Positions 45,536 through 64,000 of a stretch of DNA of 64,000 nucleotides are shown here, piece after piece. A model generated the notes under the pieces. That model had not been told where the DNA came from and did not search any database. It saw only the letters and a list, made by a program, of their open reading frames with translations. The stretch comes from Varanus komodoensis. Lineage: Eukaryota; Chordata; Lepidosauria; Squamata; Varanidae. The translations under genes and the position numbers were made by a program. The DNA is taken from the NCBI RefSeq assembly GCF_004798865.1, contig NW_025335268.1, positions 76,662,826-76,726,825 on the forward strand, given 5' to 3'. The first letter of the stretch is position 1; each line of letters opens with the position of its first letter.

Positions 45536-48439
45536 GTTGTATTACACAATATTCATAAGACAAATAGGAAGCTGGGTAGCGTTTTTTGGAGATGTATATA
45601 AGATCAAACAGAGGCACCAGGGAGACTGACAGGTGGACTGATGGTGAAGGAAAGAATATGGCCTGCTTAGCGCATAGCAGGATGACTGCAGAACAGTGTA
45701 ACCACTGGACTGTTCTAAGTGACTTGCTCATTAAAAAGGAAAAACATCCTAATGCAATAAATATTTTTATCTTTCCCAGTTTGCTTGTATTAATTATAGC
45801 ACTTACCAGTAAATGGAAAATAACTGCTATCTGATGCCATCATCTATATAAATCACATTTTAGGATGTATTCCTTGTGGTCCAATTTCCATGATTCTTTG
45901 TTCTTTCCCCCAGTTTGGTTGTTGTTGCTGTAAGCCTCTTATGTTGGAATCTTGCTACCTGGACTCTTCCTGAATCTATCATTTCACTCCCACAACATGC
46001 GTATCAATTCAAAACCTCCTTCTGCTGCACAGCATTTTTATAAAATGCTATTATGTTTTCAATCCTCTTCCAAAAACCCAAACGCAATTCATGACAACTA
46101 GGAACAAACTGTATCTTTTCAGGCTCTTAAAGAAGATAGGCTGCTCCCTATGTACAAAAGTTCATTTCTATGTCCATAGTTTGGTCTTCATTGAAGCAGG
46201 TTTTGCCATTGCTTCAAGGGTAAACTTTCTGTCCTCCTACCTGCAGTTCTCTGGGATCTATGTTCAAATTGATTTGCTGCTTTTGTACCACTACAAAACC
46301 GGTTGGATGAGAAGCAGTAATGGATCTGAAAAGGGCTTTAATTGCATGCCTTTCTCGTAAGAGGTCTGTACACTTTGGGCCTGAACTATAAAAGTAGGAC
46401 AGCTTCCATTCTGCTTCGTGTTTGGGATGGAACTGCCTTCATGCAGTTGACTGTTGTGTTCTTTTGGGTGACTGCTCAGCACTCGTTCCAATAGTACCCA
46501 TGGGACAATTCCCAGGAGGTGGTGCTGGGGGACTATTGTTTGGCCCTGGGCCTTTGATAGTTATGAAACCAAATATATACTACATGTTGGCTCCCAAGAT
46601 GGCTCACAGCAATAAAAGCACAATCCTGTTCAACACAAGCAATACAACCAGTGTAAAAATAAATCGAAGCAGCTGCCAGCAAAGTTCAGGCCGGGTTCCC
46701 ATGATCAGGGAAGGAAAATATATGACCGCAGTTTATTTTCCTGTTCTCTGTGTGCCAGTTTTTATCACCAAATTGCTATAATTACCCTCACCAGGTGTGG
46801 TTTGTTTGCTGTCTGAATCCAGTGAGCGTGGGGGCACTTCATATACACAGCGTCAGGACAAGCCATAACTTCTGGCATGGTTTGTAAACTAGCTCTCACT
46901 CCACATTTGCTGAGCTGCATGACATGACAAACCACACCCTACAAGGGAACTTGTGGAAAATGGGTGACATGGGCTTATTTTCCTTCCCAGATCATGACAC
47001 CTGGTCCCAGTTAAGATCAATTGAAAGTCTGATAAAACAGAAATGGCCCGAATACCTGCCTAGAAAGCAGCAAGGAAGGGCTGGTGCAACCTGTCTGGGG
47101 AAAGGATTCCACAGCTGGGCCACTGCTGCTGTTCTCTGGCCCATCCTTGTTACTGGCAGAGGAATCTCTGCTGCAGGGCCTCCCATGATAACCATAATTG
47201 ATGGGGAGGGTGCTATAGGAAGAGGTGCTCCTTTAGGTATCCTTGCCCCTCATTTAGGGCAGAGCCATGCAACCTTTTTAGGCTGGGGGGCCACAGGGAC
47301 TTCTGCAGGATGCATCGCGGGTCACTGGAATAAGTGGAAGTTGTATCAAGTAGCAGAAACATCTGGCAGTAGGATCACCAGAGAGGGGATGATGGCCTCA
47401 TTTGTTTGTTTGTTTGTTTAAACAATTTGTGTGCCCAATTGTGACCCAGCACTTTCTCAGAAAGCTAATCTGGAGCAGTCCAAAGAAATCAGGGCCCAGG
47501 GGTCAAGCCAAGGAGTCAGAACTAAAGAACACACCCCTTGCTGAGCCAGGCATGAAGTCTCAGGCAAAGTCCAGATGTGTTCCAAACATGAAGCCTTTAA
47601 CAGTCTTCTATTCAGTAAAGCCCAAAGGACTGAGATTATTTCACCACCCAGAAAGTTTCTCCAATGTGCAGTTGTTGTTCCTGCTGTTATTTATTGTTGC
47701 CTTTCTCTTTAAAAAGACCTAACAAAAATATTAAAACATACCAAATGTAAAATATCTAAAAACTTTTCTGTTAAAATACCAGAGTAAAATAGATCTATTT
47801 GAATTTCTGTAGGAAGACTATATCTCCCCTGCCCCTCAGATGGTTTGTTTTTGTAATATTTAAGTTAAAATAATTTTAACAATTAAAATTAATTGTAATA
47901 ATAAAACAGCTAAAATATTGGTACAAAATAAAAGCTCATCAAATACCTGGAAACAGAGAATTGTCTTTAGTTGGCACTATAAAGATGACAATGTTGGCCT
48001 TGCTGAGAAGCATGTTCTACAGATGGGGGGCCATCACTGAAAAGACCCTTTAATGGTTTGTCACACAGGGTAATCCCCAGATGTCAACCCAGCATCATCC
48101 TAGGACTCACTGCCAACGTAAAGGGCTGTTCTACACCAGGCATTTATCACATTCTTGTCATCCCTTACTCATGTTTGTTTATGAGTTCTTTAGATATTAT
48201 TGTGACTCTTCAGTTTCTTTTCTGTATCTAATTAGCACTTTTGGCAAGTTTCTTTTTAGGGCATGGAACTGTGGCATTTGACTATGAAAGAGAGTGAAAC
48301 TGCTTTTTCTTGTGTGTATTTGCACTGTTCTGCTATACTACAGTGCCACCTAGAGGATAAGTAGTGGAAAAGCAGGAAAGGAAATGCTCTTCTCAGTTCT
48401 ACAATGAAACCACAAATAAATCTAGCCAGTTAACAGCCA
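45536..48439. other. Upstream flank, mostly unrecognised
   Basis: 47100-47200 (GGATTCCACAGCTGGGCCAC, then GGGCCTCCC) resembles a worn piece of a repeat common in squamates, family uncertain. 46790-46940 has ACCACACCTG-type short inverted ends. The 165-codon frame at 46924-47421 covers these and is not a gene. Confidence 0.3.
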
Positions 48440-48718
48440 TTTTTTTTTTTTTTTTTTTGTTAGAACATTTCAAAAACAGTATAAAATTTGTAGAGTAGAC
48501 TAACTCTAACCATAGCCTTGTCATTGCAGAGCTGGCCTAAATCTCTTCTTACTGTGTTACTGTTCTTCTTTGTCTAACATTAAATGGAAAGGGCCTATAA
48601 GTTACTATGCACTGTATTGCTATGCAGCTGTGTTAACAATGAAACAGCGTATTATCAAGAAGCTAGGTGCTTTTGAAATCTGAGGAAAGTCCATGGGATC
48701 AAAAAAAAAAAAAAAAAA
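48440..48718. repeat. Poly-T and poly-A runs flanking 240 bp
   Basis: A T18 run (48440-48457) and an A18 run (48701-48718) face each other across unique sequence that has no SINE or LINE signature I can see. Confidence 0.6.
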
Positions 48719-50477
48719 GCCACACTCAAAAGCATAAATACTCTCTGATGGTTGCACCAGGGCCTGTCCTCATAAAGTACTGCATGAACTACTGCAGTTC
48801 AAATTAAATATGAATGGGCAGAGTTATTTAAGAAAGTTCAAAGCCTCATGAGACTTTTCTTATTTGGGGGTTGAATGGCTTTAATAATAATAATTAAAAA
48901 CCAGATTAATGTGGCAAGGAACTGAAATATTTGGGAATAGTTTAAACTAAGCTTAAACCAACAGCCTGTGTTGAAATAAAATTCCTACAAATTCCCATGT
49001 GACATTCTGAACTGATTTAATGAAAGCCAATCACATAATCCCACATAAGCCAGGATGTCAAGATGTTTGAGTTTCCAGTTTACCTCTGGATGCTAAAGTA
49101 TATTTCTCACATTGATTATGGATGTGGTTAAAACACATCCACTAGGTGCCATTTCTGGTAGAAATGATGAATCAAATAAATGCATGAACAAAATGGCCAT
49201 GGGGTTTTGGTGGTGAGATCGGAAGGCAATTTCTCAGTTTACATGTGGTACCTGATGAGAGCCATCCCTGTGCAAAGGGGACACTGGATGCATGCTTTTA
49301 AATCCCACATTGCAGCAGGGGCAAAGGCAACGGAAGCACCTTCTGCAAGACCAGCTCCCAGTCTCTTCATCAGCCGCCCTCTGTCACTCCCTGTCAGGAG
49401 AGACACTGTAATGTGTACCTTCCCCCTCCCCACCCGGTAGATTTTATTTTATTTACTTTCTGTCTTGTCTTCCGCCTCTCCATCAGGGCACCTAAACCTC
49501 TTGGAGATCAAGACCAAATTCCACTTTAAGGAAGCTTTTGGGCTGCATCCCAGTGGGTGGTGGAGCTGAAGTTCAAAAGGGTGGGACCAAGAATCTCAGC
49601 AAAGGTTGATGTAATGCTTGTACTGACAATATACTAAAAGCTTTAAACTAAAACAAAACAGCATCAACAACAAGCCCCTGATAATTCTGGCCTAACACTT
49701 CTGCCTTCAACCTTAGTATTTTAGGAGAGGCAATTAAAGTCTTTTAAAGGACTTGGGAAATCACACAGATCCAGGAACCACCAAAATGTTTGGTGGTCTG
49801 GGTTATGGCTACCCAGAGAACCCCAGAAGTCCATGTTTGGACTCAAGCCTGAAGCTCTACATGGTCCTTTCTCTTTTCCTAATTCCCATTTTATCCTCTG
49901 AGGTCAGTTAGACTGTGTGGTCATGAATAAACCTTTATAGCCAACCAGGGAGGAAGAAAAAAGTGGGAGACAAACCTGTGGAGAAATGTGTAGGGTACCT
50001 TGTCTGCCATGGAATTGGGAATTTAAATGTCTATCCAGATTGTGAGACTGTAAACCTATACCTGCATGCAAAGATATTTAATGCTACTTGAGAACAGCAC
50101 ACACATATATAGTCAAATTGCCATCTCTCCTGTCCCCCAGCAAAATATGCAGAGGTGGTCCTGCAGAAAGGAATTGGGCACCATTTGTCTTTCCCAGAAG
50201 GAACGGCTGCTTAAATACACATGTCAAGATTTGTTGAAATGGATGCAAGGCATGTGTCTTCTGTGCTTGACTCTTCCAATGCAGTGTGGAACAAAGCGAG
50301 AATTGGGTCTCATAACAATGTATTTAGGGTGCATTAAATATGAATTCTTAATAGGCTGCAATAAAAGAGGATTGCCATGTAAGGACTGTAGGAAAAAGGC
50401 TCTTTGAGATTACTTTGCTCCAGCAGAAGGTAATGAGTACTGAGTATATATCAAAAATCTTGGAATGGTTAGATGAC
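48719..50477. other. Upstream flank, nothing recognised
   Basis: 49440-49500 may be a reversed repeat tail. The AT-rich 50290-50380 block has no repeat features. Confidence 0.4.
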
Positions 50478-50519
50478 GAAGGAAGGAAGGAAGGAAGGAA
50501 GGAAGGAAGGAAGGAAGGA

Positions 50520-50579
<60 letters not shown>

Positions 50580-50583
50580 GAGA
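50478..50583. repeat. GGAA and GA compound microsatellite
   Basis: GGAA repeat (50478-50523) passes directly into a GA repeat (to 50583, one interruption). A purine-only strand over about 100 bp, apart from one C. Confidence 0.95.
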
Positions 50584-52504
50584 AGGGAACTCACCCACCG
50601 TGCCATTTAGATATTGCAGCGGTATTTGGACAGATCATTCTTGGCCGAGTCAAACAGCCTTTGTTAAACCTTTGAAAACTTCATTTCATCGTTCTTCTTA
50701 CGTCAGCCCAGTTGGAAACCTGGGTAAGAAATAAATAAAGAGCCGAAGCTGGCTGCAGACCAGATGCTGGATATGCGCTAAGCCTTCCCAGGTAAATACT
50801 TTTTATTTTTAAATAATAAAAGGGTTAGACTTACCACACGCTAGTTTGCACATTGGCTGCTGAGCTCCAGTTGATTCCTTCTGAGATGATGGATATATTG
50901 ATGCCAGAGGAGGGCTGGGTGGTGGGGAAATACGGTGACACATCAAGAGGAAGCACCACCAACCCTTGCAGGGAACAGCTACGCCTGCCAAAGACAACAC
51001 GGGATCGTTTTCTGTTCCGTGGACCTTCCCAGTCTCTGAGGGCCCAGTCAGGGTCTAGGGTCTGGCCAAGAAGCACATGAGGAGGATACAGGCCGCTTAC
51101 CTTGGAGTCTGATTCTGCTGAGCTTTGTGAGGGATTGTAGAGAAAGGAAGTGAGGGCTTTGCCAGCAGGGACCACCCGCCTCACTCACCAAGGCAGGCTG
51201 GATGCTCTAACCTGTATCTGCCATTTCCTTTCCCCCCGGCAATACAGCTTGTGCTGCGGTCATGTTGCCAAAAGACAGGGCTAAGCTGTAGCCCAAGACT
51301 CACTGCCCGGACTTGATTACATTCTTGACGCACCACAAAATTCATTTATAAAATAATACTTTGGAGGGAAAGTTGGAATTTACGTTCCCAGAGGTGGACT
51401 AGAATCTCGGGGTCTTTTTGTTCTGTTGATTTACCCTCTAGCTAAACTATTTTACCATTTGTATTCATTTAAAGCTGCTTTCCTCTGTGTGTGTGTGAGA
51501 CAAGAGACAGAGAGAGATACAGAATGTAAAGAAAAAATGTGGGCCGGTCTTATAAGCCAAGTTTGTTTTGATTTAAAAATCAGCGAACCTTGAAATACAT
51601 TTCAACACATTTAAATTTAACACTTTTAGTCAGAACTCCAATTCTGTGGCAATCCAAGCAACTGGAACACTTTAAGGTTTGGGGTTTTAAGCAGATTAGA
51701 ATCCTACATGTCCAGATTACATCTTCACTACATCAGGTGACTTTACCAGTTGCTTAATCATTTGACTGATTTCTATCCCCACTCATGCATGGACTTTCTC
51801 CATGTTATTTGTCCCCAGCTGGGCCAGCGCCTGGCTACACATTACTGAGGGTTCACACCCTAGCAGAGGTGCACAAAAAAAGGCCTGCTGGGCTTGCTGC
51901 TCCTCACCCGCTTTGCAGGCAGCCTGCTCACCTGCCTCTCGCATGGCCAAGACGGCTGCAGTGGAAGAACCAGTAGGTCTGACTGCCTCCACACTCACTA
52001 GCTCTGTTTTGCAAATAGGATGAGCAGTGACAGTGCTGCTCATCCTATTTGGCCATGGCAGTGAGGAGGTAGATTCACTGAAGGAGGGGAGGGCGCTGTG
52101 GGGGCCTTGCCCTCTCAGGAACTTGAAACCAGCGCTGGAACCCACAGATGGTATTAGGGCCTATTCTGCCTGTGACTATGGAAGATCCATTTGGCTTCTT
52201 GGAGGGGCTTCCACTGGCAAAGCTTGGATGGATTAGGCTCATAGAATGGAGGAGGAGGAGGAGTTTTGGGTAGTTAGACAATATAGAGGTTGGATGGGAC
52301 ACAGAGCCCCCTCTCATTTTTTGGAGACATCAGCTTCTCACTGGTAAGTGCACTGCAGCTATGTATGACAGAGACTCAACATATATTCCCATGTTTATAT
52401 GGTATGTGTTTATCTCCTCAGCCTATAATATGTGAAATAGCCTAGTGGTTCTTCCAGATGGAGGAAAACTAGCACAATCCATCAGATAGGGTTGTGCAAC
52501 AATT

Positions 52505-52505
<1 letters not shown>
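50584..52505. other. Upstream flank, nothing recognised
   Basis: No exon or clear mobile element is seen. Local open frames show no domain features. Confidence 0.45.

Positions 52506-52550
<45 letters not shown>
52506..52550. repeat. TC microsatellite
   Basis: Uninterrupted TC dinucleotide run. Confidence 0.95.
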
Positions 52551-52553
<3 letters not shown>

Positions 52554-52897
52554 GGATTTTCTGTGGTAGGGGAAAAGATGGAAGAAATGGTGGGGAAACA
52601 TGGAAAATCGCAGATGGAAAACCACATCGTTACACATCCCTGGTAAAATTCTGAGGGTAAGGTTAAGTGATGGCACAATAAAACCCTCCTTTGGAAGCAC
52701 CCTAGCTGTTTCATACCGGCATCAAAAATTTCCAAATTCTGTACCAAAGCTTTCTTCTTTCAAAGGCAGATTTTTATTTCTATTTCTTAATTTTGCACAT
52801 AGCACATTCAATTTGTCAGCATTATTTTGAGCCTGTTATTTGAGTTTTGCCAGAGTTAGAATACCTTGGCATGTTGCAATGCGGTACCAAGTACAGA

Positions 52898-53135
52898 ATT
52901 TTTATTTATTTTTATTTTTTGATTTATATCCTGCCTTTTTTCTACAAGGGGCTCAAGGCAGCTTACATCATTTTCCTCCTCCATCTTACCCCCACAACAA
53001 CAACCCTGTGAGGTAGGCTGGGCTGAGAGTCTGTGACTGGTCCAAAGTCACCCAGTTGGCTCCATGGCTGAGCGGGGACTAGAACCCAGCTCGTCTGAGT
53101 CCCAGTCCCATGCTCTTAACCACTACACCACATAT
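52898..53135 (-). repeat. tRNA-derived SINE
   Basis: On the minus strand it has a head with TGGTGTAGTGGTTAAGAGC, then GGGTTCTAGTCCCCGCTCAG, GTGACTTTGGACCAGTCACA, CCTACCTCACAGGGTTGTTG, and an end GGCAGGATATAAATCAAAAA. This is the best preserved SINE in the window; A- and B-box-like motifs are both readable. Confidence 0.85.
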
Positions 53136-53404
53136 GTGAAGATTAGCAGGGAAATTATGTACAGAATAATTTAATCAGAAATGTCAAGGAAAAGAAAATC
53201 ACTGAAGACTTATGCAGACGTTTGTTTCATATATTTGTAAATATCACTGCTGTGAATAAAGGCTAAAAACAGTTTTGTTTCTATGTGCAAATTGTGCCAT
53301 ACTCTCCATACTCTGACCAAACTTTGAACCAGTTTCATGGTCCATTTTCATCTATTTTAAATTGTAGAATTCATAGAACCCTGATTGTAATGCTACCTTC
53401 TTCA

Positions 53405-53510
53405 AGCAGAAACACTCTCAGGTGTGATGGACTACCACTCCCATTATCCCCAGGAAGTTACAGTCTGACATATCTGGGGAGTGTCAGGTTGGAGGCAAGT
53501 GCTGTAATGT
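53405..53510 (+). mobile_element. hAT-like palindromic MITE, worn copy
   Basis: TGATGGACTACCACTCCCAT core with GACATATCTGGGGAGTGTC on the far side. Confidence 0.4.
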
Positions 53511-62064
<8,554 letters not shown>

Positions 62065-62532
62065 CAGTCAGTCCTCAGGTTACAAATGAGTTCTGTTCCT
62101 GAGAAAATGGAAATTTGTCTTAAAGTTACATTTGTATGTAAGTTGGATCATATATAGTTGACCCTCCACACTCATGGGGATCAGTGGTGCAGGACTCCTA
62201 TGAAAGTGGAAAACCATGCATATCTCTACCCACACTCAAACTCACCAGGGCCTCCTCTTTGCAGCAAGGGAATGTCGGGGAGATTCCCCTCTCAGGATGG
62301 GCAGGGCAGGAAGGCCTGCTTTGGAGGCCTACCTCACTCCCCCTTCACTTCCTCTCTTTCTACAGTGATGTTTTGATGCTCTCTGCCCTTGACTACTTTT
62401 TTATCTCTATGTCGATGATGATTTTCTACTTAGGCCTTTAAGTCGAATTTTTAAATTAATAGACTTTGTGGCAGTTCATTGTTAAGTACAGGCTATTCAT
62501 AAATTGGATGTTCATAACACAGGGACTGTTTG
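62065..62532. mobile_element. Tc1/mariner Tigger-like element with flanking TA
   Basis: The left end CAGTCAGTCCTCAGGTTACA and the right end, read inward as CAAACAGTCCCTGTGTTATG, are related inverted ends. A TA dinucleotide sits directly outside each end (62063-62064 and 62533-62534), the target duplication expected of Tc1/mariner elements. Matching inner phrases are AAGTTACATTTGTATGTAAG at the left and TTAAGTACAGGC...TTCATAAATTGGATGTTCA at the right. No transposase is present. A second element appears to be nested inside it. Confidence 0.75.
62155..62300 (+). mobile_element. Second Tigger-like fragment nested in 62065-62532
   Basis: TAGTTGACCCTCCACACTCA then GGGGATCAGTGGTGCAGGAC and GAAAGTGGAAAACCATGCAT match, by memory, the start of another Tigger-type non-autonomous element. 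It lies after a TA and breaks the outer element. Its right end is not identified, so 62300 is only an approximate limit. Confidence 0.5.
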
Positions 62533-64000
62533 TATGTTCCTGGCCAGTACAGTTTTCTCACGCTCTGAACTGGTTTTGCCATCTGGTGTTCATGGGCAAG
62601 AGCTATAGAAATACTTCTGTTTTGGCAACAGTAGCTTCCTGGCTCTGAGTTTTTCTGATGTACTTGCTGCTCTGGCTAGTTTTTGACTGTGGGTTTGTGG
62701 CTTGTCACCCTCCACCAACACAACTCTTGTCTTCTTGCTCCTGACTCCATTCCAAAACTTCCTGTGACTAAGCCTTGAACATGTTACCAACAACATTAGT
62801 GCAGGCATCTGCTGAATCTCTTACCTCTTACAGCCCAAAGGCTGAATTCCGTTTTGGAAATGATTGTAAGTTTGGTGTTTGGCAGACTAAGGAGGAAAAA
62901 GGAGAGGACCAAAACAAAAGAATCCCAATATATGATATCCTAAAATTCTTACAGGAAAGTAATTAAGCCTTGGGAGAGGCAATTTGACCTTTCAGAATGA
63001 GGAGGAGGCAAAATGACACAAAATCTGGGGAATTACCAAAAGATGGGTGGCCAAGGGGCAGGGCTTAGAAAAAGGGCATGATCACCTGGAGAAACCTGGA
63101 GGGCTAAGTGGAGTGGAGACAACCCTGGACTTTGAACAAAAAGAAAGAGACCGTGGCAAATACATTATTCAGCCTCTTTGACCTAGGTGAGAAAAGCAGT
63201 TTTCAGACATAGACATTTATTATCAGGAGCAATGTCCTATGTGGCTTTTTAAACTGAACACATTGTGCGTGTGGCAGTCAAGACAAAAGCAAGTGGGGCA
63301 ACTAATGCAAGTGGAGTGCAGTAGATACAATGCATCCTAAAATGGAAAGTCTCCTGGAAAAATCTAGCTTTTCCAACAGCCACACTCTTCTGAAAATAAG
63401 TATTTTCAGAGGTTTTCTTTTTAAGAAAGGAAAAAGACAAACAACTTGCACAACTCCCTGTGCCCCAAGCTGATTCTTGCACAAAATCAAGCACCATGTT
63501 AAAACTAAGAATGGGGAAACATGGCCTTTTTCTCTGATGTATTTAATTTAGCCTATAGGAAGGACAAGTTCAGGAAGCAAACGATTGAGTCTGCTTAGAC
63601 TAACTAGGAAGACGAGATGACAGTTTTCACAAGGCAGACTAGAGGCTGATGACATGTATTTATAGTCTTCAAGGTGGTAAGATATGATCATAACTGATAA
63701 TGGCATGTACACCAATTTCTTCTGCCTAGGTACTCTTTCTGGCAAAACAGGTTTTTGGTGAATTTGATTTCTGTAAAGCTTATTTTAATTGTGAGCAGAA
63801 AGACCAAGCACAAACCATCAGCAAAAATGAGCATGCCACCACTTTCACTTCTCAGGCAGTGGTGACCAAGTGATAATGCAAACATCTTCAACTTCAGAAG
63901 TGGCTGTAAGAAAGGAGGAAGCTACTCATCTTTCCAGTACTGATCTTCCTGCTTAGTGCAAAAAGGAGACATTTCCTGCATCTACTCAGACAAAACTATG
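62533..64000. other. Upstream flank, nothing recognised
   Basis: No coding exon or repeat I can name. Confidence 0.45.

Noticed and set aside
46924-47421. 165-codon plus frame
   Set aside because: Runs over worn repeat sequence and ends in a TTTG microsatellite; no domain.
50410-50675. Frames encoding RERERE or SLSLSL runs
   Set aside because: Direct translation of the GGAA/GA microsatellite; the same applies near 52500 and 57600.

Overview
The window looks like squamate reptile (lizard or snake) nuclear DNA. The evidence is a 5'-truncated RTE/BovB LINE, pieces of a second RTE-type LINE, several tRNA-headed SINEs, CR1/L2-like LINE tails, many copies of a short palindromic hAT-like element, and one vertebrate-type CpG island. 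The species cannot be named from the sequence alone.

I can support one host gene. The minus strand carries the first coding exon of NHS (Nance-Horan syndrome family, actin/WAVE regulator) at 14968-15418, inside a CpG island at about 13650-16250. The protein starts [16 protein letters not shown], runs through a low-complexity Pro/Ala/Glu linker, and ends in the conserved amphipathic block and DPKQEAV just before a consensus GTAAGTG donor. Everything left of it (1-14967) is therefore the start of NHS intron 1, which is very long in other vertebrates. The next exon is not in the window.

Everything right of the island (16250-64000) is upstream flank. I found no second gene there: apart from the LINE remnants, the longer open frames lie in GC-rich DNA, microsatellites or repeats and match no family I know. 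The flank is a patchwork of repeats: a LINE tail with a perfect palindrome (16.5-16.9 kb), two opposed RTE pieces (18.4-18.8 kb), BovB (25.5-26.5 kb), a 131-bp MITE (30.3 kb), a fold-back element (35.6-36.3 kb), CR1-like pieces (29.9, 36.7 and 37.1 kb), long purine/pyrimidine microsatellites (38.7, 50.5, 52.5, 57.6 kb), a SINE (52.9 kb) and a Tc1/mariner-Tigger-like element with flanking TA dinucleotides and an apparent nested insertion (62.1-62.5 kb). Between these lie AT-rich, repeat-free stretches with homeodomain-like cores that are candidate regulatory DNA for NHS.

I saw no CRISPR array, operon, rRNA, tRNA gene or clear new protein system. The most unusual items are an unclassified about 350-bp repeat present twice in opposite orientation (1.07 and 32.7 kb), the fold-back element at 35.6 kb, the nested Tigger-like element, and an open in-frame extension upstream of the NHS start.
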